Shown here piece after piece: positions 43,255 through 54,700 of a DNA stretch of 55,063 nucleotides; positions within the stretch are counted from its first letter, which is position 1, and each line of letters begins with the position of its first letter. The notes beneath the pieces are model-generated. The model did no database searches and had not been told where the DNA came from. It saw only the letters and a program-made list of their open reading frames with translations. Origin of the DNA: JAGMXM01 sp964458325. GTDB lineage: Bacteria > Verrucomicrobiota > Verrucomicrobiia > Limisphaerales > UBA1319. The translations under genes and the position numbers were made by a program. The stretch covers positions 1 through 55,063 of the forward strand of contig CAYWIM010000019.1 of the NCBI GenBank assembly GCA_964458325.1. Direction: 5' to 3'.

Positions 43255-44082
43255 ATGACCTTGGGCGAAATCAAACGGATCCTCCGGTCCACCCCGATCC
43301 CGCTCACGCGATCGCTCGGTCAGAACTTCCTCCACGACGGCAATCAGCTCCGGCGCATGGTTGCCGCCGCTCAGCTGTCTGCAGGCGACCGCGTCCTCGA
43401 GATTGGCCCTGGGCTCGGACCGCTCACCGAGCTGCTGATCTCCGAGGCAGGCCATGTCTTGGCCCTCGAGAAGGACATCCGTCTCCACCGTCTGCTGGCC
43501 GAGCGCTTCGCACGCGTGCCCAGCCTGGTCCTCCAACATGTCGACGCCCTCGAATGGCTCAAGGAACATCCCCAGGACTGGACCGGATGGAAGATCGTCG
43601 CCAACCTGCCGTTCTCCGTCGCCTCCCCGTTGCTCGTCCAGTTCGCCCTCAGCCCACAGCCCCCTGACCGCCTCGTCGTCACGCTCCAATGGGAGGTGCT
43701 CCAGCGCCTGCTCGCCGCCGCCGGCCAGCCCGATTACGGCCTGCTCACGCTGCTCCTCCAGATGCGATTCCACCCCGCCGCCTTTTTCAAAATTCCTGCC
43801 TCCTGCTTTTTCCCGCCCCCGCGGGTTGACTCGGGCTGTGTCACCCTGCAGCTTCGCAGCCCCCCTCTGGTCGCGACCGATCTCATCCCGCTCTTTGTGC
43901 GGATCGTCCGGCGCGCCTTCTCCCAACGCCGAAAGACCGCCCTCAAGTTGCTCCGCGCCGATTGGCCCGAGAATCGCCTCGCCTCTCTCTTCGGCCAGAT
44001 CGGACTCCACCCCCGGATCCGCGCCGAGGAAATCTCCTTGCCAGACTTCATCCGTCTCACCGAAATGCTGGCCAGCCCATGA
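43255..44082 (+). CDS. rsmA: 16S rRNA dimethyladenosine transferase RsmA (KsgA)
   Basis: This 275-aa protein begins SLGQNFLHDGNQLRRMV, the RsmA N-terminal signature. SAM-binding motif I is VLEIGPGLGPLTELL (about 47-61), and the adenine-methylase motif IV is N117-L-P-F120. The C-terminal PxxFxPPPRVDSG segment is present as FFPPPRVDSGCV, followed by the small helical domain with RRAFSQRRKTALKLL. It dimethylates two adjacent adenines in helix 45 of 16S rRNA during small-subunit assembly. The motif IV tyrosine is Phe and NI is replaced by SV, a variant expected to stay active because Phe also stacks. TGA overlaps the Nudix ATG by four bases. Confidence 0.95.
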   Translation: MTLGEIKRILRSTPIPLTRSLGQNFLHDGNQLRRMVAAAQLSAGDRVLEIGPGLGPLTELLISEAGHVLALEKDIRLHRLLAERFARVPSLVLQHVDALEWLKEHPQDWTGWKIVANLPFSVASPLLVQFALSPQPPDRLVVTLQWEVLQRLLAAAGQPDYGLLTLLLQMRFHPAAFFKIPASCFFPPPRVDSGCVTLQLRSPPLVATDLIPLFVRIVRRAFSQRRKTALKLLRADWPENRLASLFGQIGLHPRIRAEEISLPDFIRLTEMLASP

Positions 44083-44588
44083 ACGACGAACTCTTCGACG
44101 TGGTCAACGACCGCAACGAGGTCATCGGATGCCTCCCGCGAGCCGAGGTCCACCGCCGCGGTCTCAAGCACCGGTCCGCCCACCTCCTCCTCTTCAACTC
44201 CCGAGGCGGCCTGTTCCTCCAGCAGCGCTCCTTCCGCAAAGACACTTACCCGGGCGCTTGGGACTCCTCCGCCGCCGGCCACCTCAGCGCGGGCGAATCC
44301 TACGACGATGCCGTCCGCCGCGAGACACACGAGGAGCTCGGGATCGTTCTGGACCCCGCCCCTGAACCGTTGTTCACCCTCGAAGCCAGCCCTGAAACCG
44401 GTCACGAGTTCATCTGGGTTTACCGCGCCACGCACGATGGGCCAGTCCTTCTCCATCCCCTCGAGCTGACCGGCGGCGGATGGTTCCATCCGGACCATGT
44501 CAATCGCTGGACCGCCGATCGGCCCGACGACTTTGCCCGCAGCTTTTGCCGGATCTGGCAGAAGTATCTCGCACGGCCAAGATCTTAG
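44079..44588 (+). CDS. Nudix hydrolase (isopentenyl-diphosphate-isomerase-like subgroup)
   Basis: This 169-aa protein starts MNDELFDVVNDRNEVIG, the opening typical of the IDI-like/YfcD group. It contains a complete Nudix box G67-x5-E73-x7-R81-E-x2-EE-x-G-I89 (GHLSAGESYDDAVRRETHEELGI). It should hydrolyse a nucleoside-diphosphate-linked or similar substrate with Mg2+; the exact substrate is unknown. The start overlaps the rsmA stop (ATGA, 44079-44082). It is the last gene of the SNF2-aminotransferase-rsmA-Nudix run. An imperfect inverted repeat begins two bases after the stop. Confidence 0.88.
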   Translation: MNDELFDVVNDRNEVIGCLPRAEVHRRGLKHRSAHLLLFNSRGGLFLQQRSFRKDTYPGAWDSSAAGHLSAGESYDDAVRRETHEELGIVLDPAPEPLFTLEASPETGHEFIWVYRATHDGPVLLHPLELTGGGWFHPDHVNRWTADRPDDFARSFCRIWQKYLARPRS

Positions 44589-44589
44589 G

Positions 44590-44637
44590 GTCTGCGCAAA
44601 ATGTTCTTCCGATTTTGGAATTCATTTTTGCACAGAC
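44590..44637. repeat. Inverted repeat carrying the dispersed GTCTGYGCAAAA motif
   Basis: GTCTGCGCAAAATG (44590-44603) faces CATTTTTGCACAGAC (44623-44637) across 19 bases, with one mismatch and one bulge. An RNA copy could form a hairpin just after the Nudix stop codon. The right arm extended to 44645 matches the repeat at 795-815. The rest of the 205-bp space to the next gene (to 44793) shows nothing clear. It could work as a terminator or stabiliser, or be a REP-like mobile repeat. Confidence 0.5.
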
Positions 44638-44793
44638 GCTTACCCGGCCACCGGCCGGCATCGGCCAGACCCTTCTAATCAAGATCGCTACAAGCTAGCA
44701 ACAAAATGCTTGCTAAATCTGGGGGCGTGTCGATGATGCGCGCGCTGGTCACCCGCCAGCGCAGATGGTCGCATCCATCCATAGGACTTCCGC

Positions 44794-47700
44794 ATGATCT
44801 TTTCCAGGCTGTTTCGTTCTTTGTGGTCCACAACTCTGGCCGGCGCCTTATGGTTCGGCGCTCATGCCTTGGAAGCAGCCGAACCGCCCGCTGCGATCGA
44901 GACCGCCACTCTGCCCGAACCAGGCTTTGCCGGCTCGATCGCGATCGACAGCTTCCGGATCCAGGCCAGCCGTGATCTGGATCCGGCTGCCGCGGCAAGC
45001 CCAGCCGCCTACCGCGTGCGCGCCGCGGGCCCCAACGATTCCTGGGATGACAGCGACGACACGGCTTATGCCGTCGTGCCCGCCCTGGTCGATGCTCGAA
45101 CAGTCCAGTTGACCCTTCCAGTCAACCCTCTTCAGCCAGGCAAATGCCGCTTCGAAACGACGCCTCTCTTGCTCGACGATCTGGGCCGGACCGTCGCCCC
45201 TTTTTCGCGCGAGTTCGCCATTGTCCACCCCCCCGCCGGCCGGATCGAAAACACCGAGAACGATTCCCTGCCCGGCGCGACGGTCCTGCCATCCATCGAA
45301 ACTCCAGCCGGCAGCGGATTCATGACCGGGATGGGGCAAGGCAGCTTTGCGCTCGCAAGCGACGTCGATTACTGGCGGTTCGACGCCGAGGCGGGCGACC
45401 AGATCACCCTGTATCTGGAGGCTGATTCCCCCGCAAATCCGCGCCTGAGCCTTCGCAATTCCAGCGGCCAGGAAATCAACTCGGGCGAAGGCCCATTGGG
45501 CACATTCAACCAGATCCAGCTTCATCTCATCCCCGCTTCCGGCTTCTATTACGTGATGGTCCACGCCGAGGCCGCCCCGGCGCAGTACCGGCTGCGTCTG
45601 GATCGGTCCAAACAATGGCCGCTCGAGCGCGAGAGCAACGACGCCCAGTCGGCGCCCAACAATCTGAGCTGGTCCATTTCGCCCGGGGCTCTCCACGGAC
45701 GAATTGCGGGCGCCCTCCCGGCCCAGGATCCTTATGGAGATTGCTATCGCCTGGGGATTCTCAATGCGGGCAACACGATCCGCGTCGCCCCTCTTTTCCC
45801 GTCGCCCAGCACCGTGGACACCAACACCCTCACAATGTCCATCGAAAGCGCCGCGGACGGCAACCCACTGGTCTCGCAGACGGGCGGGCAGCTGAATCAT
45901 GTCACGGCAGCCGATGGCGTCTTCTTCCTGCGGATCAGCACGGCTGCCCCGAATCTGAACCTTCGCGCTCAATACTTGATCGAGATCGAGGTGGTCGATG
46001 GCATGCCGCCCCGGGTGATTTCCGACAGTTTGCCGCCATCCCAAAGCTCGTCCGCCACTCTCGTGGATCGCTTGACCATCGTGTGGAACGAGGCGGTGGC
46101 TTCCACCATCAATGCTCTGAACCAACCGCCCTGGACTTACGGCGGCCACGCCTACGCCCTAACTCCGAACAGCACGAACTGGCCCTCCGCCGAATCTTAC
46201 GCCGTTTCGCTCGATGGCCATCTCATCACATTGAACGATCCCGCCGAGAACGACTGGGCAAGACGAACCTTTGGCCCCCATGCCCCGGTGTGGATCGGTC
46301 TCAATGACGCAGCCCAGGAAGGCGTATTCGCCTGGACCAGCGGCGACCCTCTGTCGTTTGTCCACTGGAACACCGGCGAGCCGACCAATTCAGACGAGGA
46401 AGATGCGGTCATCATTGCGCCCTCCGGCTTCTGGAGCGATGTCTCCGGCAAGGAATCGCTGGTGGGAGTGCTCGAGGTTTCCGGCGCCGATCAAGACCAG
46501 GACGGATGGCCCAATCCAGTCGATCCTTTCCCCGCCGATCCGCTGAATGCCGTCCAGCTCATCAGCATCGGTCCCGATCTTACCCCCGAAACCGCCGACG
46601 ATGCCCGCTATCGCCTCGTCCTTAATCCTTATTCCGGCGGGACTCAGCTCGATTTCCGCATCGCCGATGGACCTCTGCAGCCGGGCGATTACCGATTCTC
46701 CGTCAGCCAATCGGTCCGCGATCGCGTCGGAAATGTCATTGCCAGCAATTTTGCCCGGTTTTTCTCGATCACAAATATTCCAAATTATGTGCTCGAAAAC
46801 CGGGATAACGATGTCCCCGAAGGCGCCACTCCTCTCGATGCTTTTCTGCAAGCCGAGGATCCGGCCGCCAGCGGGCTGCGAACCGGGGTGGGACGAGGCA
46901 ACTTGAGCAGCACGGCCGACGTGGATTACTGGAGCTTTGCCGCCGAGACAGGAGACCGTCTGAGCGTGGTCCTGTCCAACCAGGGCGGAGGTTACTCGAG
47001 TTATGGGTGGTTTTGGCAGGTCATCGTCCGCGATTCCCAGGGCAACCAGTTGGCCGGCTTCACCAGCGACGGCTCCGGTCAAACCGCACCCGTTGTCCTT
47101 CCCGCACCCGGCATCTACACCGTCGCCGTCAGCCACACGTTCGATCACATCGGCGAATACCAGGTCCGCGTCACCCTGGCCCGCCCGCCCCTCCAGCTCG
47201 AGACCGAGGACAACGCGCACCCCGGCATCGCCAACGACCTGGCCTGGACCTCGAACGCCGGACACCAACGCGCCGCCGTCGTGGGATTCCTCTGGGCCAG
47301 CGACACTGATTTCCACCGGCTGGGCAATCTGGCCGAGCAGACCGCCATCACGGTGAGCCTGACCCGGCCCGCCACCAGCGATCTCGAGGGTGTCCTGACC
47401 CTCTATCGCAACGGCGAACCCGTCGCTACCAACACGCCCAGCGATCCCCATCTGGATTACACGGTCCCAGCCGGCGCCAGCGGGATGTATTCGGTTGCCG
47501 TGACCGGCGGCAACGGTACCGGCGGATTATGGGCGCAGTATCTGCTCGCAATCGACTTTGCCGACACGTCGCCCTTGGCGGTGGTTTCGGTCAGCCTGCC
47601 CTCGGAGGGATCGACCTCGGCCGGCATCCTGGATCGGCTGACGATCGTCTTCACCAAGGATCTCCAGATCGAGTCGGCCAACAGCGCCGCCAACTACGAC

Positions 47701-48661
47701 TTGCGCGCCTGGGGCGCCGATGGCCAGTGGGATACGGCCGATGACGATGTCTATCCGATTGTCTGCACCGGCTACAGCGGGGGTGTCAGCGCGAGTTATC
47801 TGGTGCAAGGGGCGCCGTTGCAGCCCGGAACCTATCGGTTCCGGGTTAAGGCGGGCTTGAAAGACAAGTGGGGCACGCCCATGGCCGGGGATTACGAGCG
47901 TCGATTTGGGGTAGTGAACGCGACGGGGCATGTGCTCGAGAATCGGGCCAATGACACGGCAGAGACGGCCACGTCATTGGCAGGACCGCTCGGCGCCGAG
48001 GATCCGGCGGGCAGCGGGCTGCGCACCGGGGTGGGACGGGGCAACTTGAGCAGTACGGCCGACGTGGATTACTGGAGCTTTGCCGCCGAGACAGGAGACC
48101 GTCTGAGCGTAGTCCTGGCTAACGAAGGCGGAGGCTACCCGCAATATGGCGCCTACTGGCAACTGAACGTCCGCGATTCCCAGGGCAACCAGTTGGCCGG
48201 CTTCACCAGCGACGGCTCGGGCCAAACCACCCCCGTTGTCCTTCCCGCGCCCGGCATCTACACCGTCGCGGTGAGCCACACGTTCGATCAGATCGACGAA
48301 TACCAGTTCCGCGTCACCCTGGCCCGCCCGCCCCTCCAGCTCGAGACCGAGGACAACGCGCACCCCGGCATCGCCAACGACCTGGCCTGGACCTCGAACG
48401 CCGGACACCAACGCGCCGCCGTCGTGGGATTCCTCTGGGCCAGCGACACTGATTTCCACCGGCTGGGCAATCTGGCCGACCAGACCGCCATCACGCTGAG
48501 CCTGACCCAGCCCGCCACCAGCGATCTCGAGGGTGTCCTGATCCTCTATCGCTCGAATGAACCGGTCGCCACCAACACGCCTTCCGACACCCACCTCCAC
48601 TACACAATCCCTGCCGGCGCCGGCGGCCTGTATTCGGTGGCCGTCACTGCCAGCAATGGCA
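44794..48661 (+). CDS. Giant secreted multi-domain protein, 5' part (before scaffold gap)
   Basis: The product starts with a signal peptide (LWSTTLAGALWFGAHALEAA). Domains: a beta domain; pre-peptidase-C-like (PPC) domains with DVDYWRFDAEAGDQITLYL (about 190-270); and a C-type-lectin-like domain (about 441-565) with GHAYALT, WPSAESYAVSLDGHLITL, VWIGLNDAAQEGVFAWTSGDPL, FVHWNTGEPTN and GFWSD. A D-rich calcium loop follows (DQDQDGWPNPVDPFPADP), then two near-identical 381-aa units made of PPC-like and beta domains (AEDPAxSGLRTGVGRGNLSSTADVDYWSFAAETGDRLSVVL). The frame runs intact into the N gap. The sequence after the gap clearly continues the same repeat, so this and the next feature are one gene. 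No enzyme motif is seen; probable cell-surface or matrix protein with carbohydrate-binding ability. Confidence 0.82.
46852..48661 (+). repeat. 1143-bp tandem repeat units (copy 1 full, copy 2 cut by gap)
   Basis: Copy 1 spans 46852-47994 and copy 2 starts at 47995. Matching landmarks are exactly 1143 bp (381 codons) apart, for example GTTGTCCTTCCCG at 47092 and 48235. Long stretches are identical. A third copy resumes after the gap at 48762. A diverged earlier relative is seen around 45290-45610. Confidence 0.9.
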
Positions 48662-48761
48662 NNNNNNNNNNNNNNNNNNNNNNNNNNNNNNNNNNNNNNN
48701 NNNNNNNNNNNNNNNNNNNNNNNNNNNNNNNNNNNNNNNNNNNNNNNNNNNNNNNNNNNNN
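48662..48761. other. Assembly gap (100 N)
   Basis: Exactly 100 N, the usual placeholder for a gap of unknown size. It lies inside the tandem repeats. The reading frames on the two sides differ by one base, which shows that 100 is not the true length. Confidence 0.98.
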
Positions 48762-51700
48762 TTGTCCTTCCCGCACCCGGCATCTACACCGTCGCCGTCA
48801 GCCACACGTTCGATCAGATCGACGAATACCAGGTCCGCGTCACCCTGGCCCGCCCGCCCCTCCAGATCGAGACCGAGGACAACGGAAGCCTTGGATCGGC
48901 ATCGCCTGTCGAACTGGCAATCAGCGGCGACCGGCGGATTGCCAGCGTGGCTGGCGCACTGTGGACCCGCGTTGACCTGGACTACCACCGGTTGTTAGCC
49001 CTCACCAACGGCTCGACCGTGTTTCTCAGCATCCGCGCATCGCAATCCAGCCACGGCCCGCCCATCGTGGGCCTCTATGACGCCGTCAATGGCTATCAAA
49101 TCGAGGCCGAAAGCGGACGCCCGTTCGACGGCGTCGCCGAAGTGCGCATCACTCAGGACGGCGACTATTTCGCCCTCGTCCGCGCGGCCACCGCAATGGG
49201 CAGCGCGTGGGAACCGTATGTGCTGGACGTGCAAGTCGTGCCCACCGGCACCGTGGACTTCCCCAATCTGCAGGTGGCGGCAATCTCCGCGCCGATGGGA
49301 ACGGATTACCATAGCGGCCAGACCGTGTCGTTCTCGTTCACCGTCCGGAATGCGGGCTCGCATCCGACGCCAGCCGGGCCATGGATGGACCGGGTTGTTG
49401 TTTCGACCAACGAAGTCTACGGAGACGCAGATGATCTGACACTCGGCCAGTTCGAACACTCTGGGATCCTCGAACCGGGTCAAGGCTATACCGTCGACGC
49501 TCAAGCCAATCTGCCGGAGGGCCTCAGCGGCGCGTGCTTCCTGATCGCCCACGCCGATTACGGCAATCGAATCGCCGAGTTTGTCATGGAAGGCGATAAT
49601 GACTTGATCTCGACGAATGCCTTCGTCGTCCAGTTGGCCAGCTACCCCGATCTCGTCATCGAGGACCTCCACCCAACTCCGATCCCCGGAAGCGCCTCGC
49701 TCAATGTCTCCTGGACCTTGGCCAACCGCGGCAATCGCGAGGCTTCGAGCGGGTTCCGACAGCGCATTCAAATCCGCAACTTGAACACCGGGATACAGAC
49801 CACCAATGTCGAACTGGCGGTCGAGACCTCGCTGCTCCCGGGATCCACACTGCCCGGGATCATCCAATGCCCCCTAGACACCGCGGGGCGTTATCGCGTC
49901 GTGGTCATTGCCGATTCCGCTGATCAGATCTACGAGTTCCAGGCAGGCGGACACGCGGCGGCTGAACAGAACAACACCGCCGAGTCGGATTTCGATGCGG
50001 CGCTGGATTTGGTTGTGACCGACTTGAGAATCGAGCCCGCCTCCGGTCTGCAATCGGGCGCATCGATCGCGATTCTCTGGAGCGATCGCAACACGGGGAC
50101 TCTGCCGATCCGCGGCGCGTGGCAGGATCATCTGGTCGTCTCGAACGTCAGCATCGGCGAGACGCTCTTGGATGCCCGAATCCCCTGGGACACGGCTGCG
50201 GCCGGAGAGATCCCACCCGGCGGCGCCAGCGCTCGACAGCACTCCTTCCGATTGCCCGACGGCCAGCGCGGCAGAGGCGTTTTGCGGGTGTTCGTGCAAG
50301 GCGATGTGGACAACCAACTTTTTGAATATGATCCGTCCAGGGATGCCAAGCAGAACAACGCCGCCACGATCAGTGCAACGTCCGTCCTGGGCCCTTACCC
50401 GGATTTGAACGTTGGCTCGATTCAGGCCCCGTCCACCGTCATCCTCGGACAAGGCACGGCCATCTCCTGGATCGTCACGAACCAGGGCACGGCCATCGCG
50501 ACTGCGCCGTGGACCGAAACGATCTGTCTGGCCGCGGACGCAACCGGCGCCCAGCGACAGGAACTGGTCTCGATAATCCACTCGAATTCGTTGGCCATCG
50601 GCGGCTGGCTGGCGCGGACTCAAACGGTCCTCCTGCCCGCCGGAGTCTATGATGAGCGCTTTCTGGCGGTCGAGATCGACAGCCGCGCCGAGGTGTTCGA
50701 GCTCGACGAGACCAACAACACCAAGGTCGCCGAGCAGGGAACGCGGCTGCTGGCCGCCGACCTCGTGGTCGAATCCTTCACCGCCCCCTCGACCGCTCAG
50801 TTCGGTCAGTCGATCCCTCTGACCTGGGTGGTGAAGAACGCGGGATCGGCAGCCGCCATCGCAACGTGGCGAGACCAGATCTGGTTCTCGACATCCGGCG
50901 CTCTCGACGCCGCCCGATTCCTGCAGGATGCCCCCGCCACCGGGGTTTCGCCGCTGGCCCCTGGAGCCCGCTACACCAATACCGCCATCGTCGCCATTCC
51001 CCTCGAAACCAATCCGAGCGCCGGCGACTGTTTCCTCTGGTTGAAGACCGATGCCCAGGGACAACAGCCGGAGATGGATGAGGCGAACAACGCACGCTCG
51101 AGCGCGGCGCTCGCGCTGCGGTTGCCCCCACTGCCGGATCTGGCCATTACGGCTCTGCTTGCTCCTTCCTATGCCCGGCCTGGCCAGATCGTCGAGCTGT
51201 CGTGGATCACAACCAACCAGGGCGCCGCCGCAGCCTCGAGTCCGTGGACTGAAACCGTGCGGATGGCCGTCGATCCCCTCAGCGGCACCGCCCAATCGCT
51301 CCTCTCGATCACCATCACCAACCCCCTTGCCCCCGGCGAATTCCTCGTCCAAACCCAGCGCGTCTCCGTGCCCGCGACAGCGCCCGCCAAGGAGTTCTAC
51401 CTCACCGTTACGACCGACGCCGCGGACGCGTGGATCGAGGCGGTCGAAACCAACAACCTCGCCTCGCCAACGAACACGACCCGAATTGCCAGCATTCTCA
51501 CGCTGCAGGTCCCCGCCCGGCAGATCGCCGAGAACGCGTTGGACCCGATCCTCCGTGCCACGGTCACCCATAATGGAGATCCAACGAATTCCGTGCTCGT
51601 GGCGATCACGAACAGCGATCCCAGCGAGCTGACCATGCCGGATCAAGTCACGATTCCAGCCGGCCAAAACTCGGCTGCATTCGACATGCGGGTTGTTGCG

Positions 51701-54700
51701 GACGGCATTGTAGATGGCCCCCAAACGGTCTTGGTCCGAGTCGATGCGGAAGCCTATGCCGGAGACAACACATCGATTGCGGTGATCGACACCGACGTCC
51801 GCCGGCTATCGCTCGCTTTCCAAAAGCCGCAGATCCGCGAAGGCGAAGCCATCACGGTCACCATCCGCCGGGACGAGGCATCCGCTCTGCCGCTCGAAGT
51901 GAAGATCGGGACCTATTACCCGGCCCAATTGGCGGTGCCTCAAAAAGCGACCATCCCGGCCAACGAAACGTCGGTGACTTTTGTCCTCGAAGCCACCGAA
52001 GACGACCTGCTCGAAGCCGCCACTTCTTACGATGTGATTGCCACGGCCTTCGGCCACGCCCAGGCCTCGGCGCCCATTGTCATCGAAGACAACGACTGGC
52101 CCGAGGTCCGCATCGAGATCGCGCCGCTGGCCATCGCCGAGGACGCGGGGGCGCAGATGGGCATCGCCTCCGTCACGCGCAACGTCGCCAGCAACCGGCA
52201 GATGGTCTTCGAACTCGAAAGCAGCGATCCGGACGCCTTGTGGGTTCCCGACCGCCTGGCCATTCCAGCCGGCGCCACCCGGTTGGGCTTCCCCATCCTG
52301 CCCATCGACGACGATGTCGTCACCGGCACGCGGCTTGTCACCGTCCGCGCCTTTGTCATGGACTCGGCTGCTGCTGTGCGGTTGTTCGAGGCCATCCCGG
52401 ACACCATCGAGATCGCCGAAAACGATAGGCCCGCTTTTCGGATCGTGCTCGAACGAAGCCTGGTGGCAGAAGGCCTGAGCCCGGCCACAACCGGCACGCT
52501 CTCGCTGAACACCGCCACCAACCAGGCCGTCCTCGTCACGCTGCTTTCGAGCGATACCACCGAGGCAGCCGTGCCCCCAACAGTCCTGCTGCCCGCCAAC
52601 CAGGAATCCGTCGCTTTCGAGGTCCACACCTTGCAGGATGGGATGGTGGACGGGAACCAGACGGTTCACCTAACGGCATCGGCGACCGGCATTCAGCCGG
52701 CATCCGCCACGCTGGTCGTGTCCGACCGCGACCTTCCGGACCTGGTGATCCGCCATCTCACCTTCCCAACCAATGCCTTGACCGAGACACCAATCTCGAT
52801 CGCCTATTCCCTCGCGAATCAGGGTCTGGCGCCCGCTTCCGGCGCCTGGATCCAAAAGGTTTATCTCTCCACCGATCCCATCCTCGACAGTCAGGATTCT
52901 CTCCTCGATCAGCAGGTCTGCTCCAACACCATACCCGTGAGCCAACAGATCGAACGGACGATCACGCCTCGATTGCCGAGCCTCCCTGGCGATTATTGGA
53001 TCATTGCCGTTGCCGATGACAGCAACAGTCTCGATGAAACGATCGAGGAGAACAACACCACCATCGGCAGCGTCCCGATTCGCATCGAGCCCGCCTATAC
53101 GGCCACGGTCGAGACCTCGATCTCTCAAGCCGCCGGCGGCACGCCGATCCCCGTCCAAGGCCGCGCCGTCAGACCCACGGGCGAGCCCGCCCCATTTGTG
53201 CTCGTGTACATCCAAGTCCAGGTCAATGGCACCGTGCGAACCCTCGAGGCCACCACCGATGCCGATGGCCGGTTCACCGCCATCTTCACCCCGCCTCCCG
53301 GTGAAGCCGGAAGTTACTCGATCGGCGCCATGCACCCCGGAATGGCTGCGGCGCCTGTCCAGGACGAGTTCGTCCTGCTGGGCATGCGGATCAGCCCCGC
53401 CGATGCCTTTCACGAAATCAACGCCCTCGAGACGGCGACCGGCACGCTCGAGCTGGCCAACTCGAGCGAGATCCCGATCACGGGCCTGACGGCTACTATC
53501 CAAGCCGCCAGCGGCCTCAGCGCGCAGGTCGATGTCGCGCCCCGCCTCGAGGGCTCGAGCACAACCCTGGTTCGCTACACCGTTCAATCCCTGCTCGACG
53601 AAAGCGCGCTCCGATCCATCGTCATTCAAATCGCCAGCGCCGAGGGCATCACGGCCGAGGCCTCGGTCACGCTCTCCCTGCGGCCGTTACGCCCCCAGAT
53701 CCGGGTCTTCCCCGATTCGCTCGAGGGCGGCATGCTTCGAGGCCAATCCGCGATCTATCGGATGGAGATCGCCAACATCGGCGGCGCCGCCACCGGCCCG
53801 CTCCGTGTCGTGCTGCCGGATCTGACCTGGATGCACGTCGTCTCCGCCAACCCGCTGCCCTCGCTCGAACCGGGCCAGACGCACCCGATCGAGCTTCAGC
53901 TCGCGCCCGACGAGGATCTCGCTCTGGGCGAATACTCCGGCGCCCTGGCCGTCTCGGGCACGGCCGTGGGCGTCTCGGTCCCGTACGCTTTCCGCAACGT
54001 CTCGACCGCCATCGGCGACCTCCGACTGACGATCGAGGATGAACGCGCTTATTACGGGCAGAATCTCACGAATGTTGCCGGCGCAACCATCATCCTGACC
54101 GATCCCTACACCGGCGCCGTCGTCATCACCGGCCAGTCCGATGCCAGCGGCCAGTTCGTCGTCCGCGGCCTGCGCGAAGGCGCTTATAGCCTCGAGGTTT
54201 CTTCTCCCAAACACGACATGGCCTCGGGCTCGATCGAGATCCGGCCGGGCACATGGACCGAACAGCGCGTCTTCCTGCGCAGCCAGCTCGTGCGCTACAC
54301 CTGGACCGTCGAGGAGATCGAGATCGAGGACCGCACCCGGATCGTTTTGGACACGACCTATGAGACGGCCGTGCCCGTGCCCGTGGTGACGGTCGAGCCG
54401 CCGTTCATCGACCTGACTCAGGTCCAGGGCAACGTCCACCAGGTCGTCCTCAAAATCACCAATCATGGTCTGATCGCCGCGCAAAACATGACCGTCGATT
54501 TTCCCGATCATCCCCGCTGGATCCTGACTCCCTTGATCACCAACGTGGGGACACTGCCCGCCAAAACCACTATCGAAGTGCCGCTGATCTGCGTCCGAAA
54601 GCCCGCGGGGGCGATGGCCGCCCAAGCTGGGGGCCGAATCCAGGCCGCCGGCGCCGTCTCCGAGGCCGCCTCCGCGGCGGGCACGATCGGCTGGTCGGTC

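Noticed and set aside
48662..48761. Natural frameshift in the 44794 gene at the gap
   Set aside because: The frame change is fully explained by an arbitrary 100-N placeholder inside repeats that are homologous on both sides.
46852..48880. CRISPR or mobile-element interpretation of the long direct repeats
   Set aside because: The repeats are in-frame coding units of 381 codons with protein-domain periodicity. There are no spacers and no transposase.
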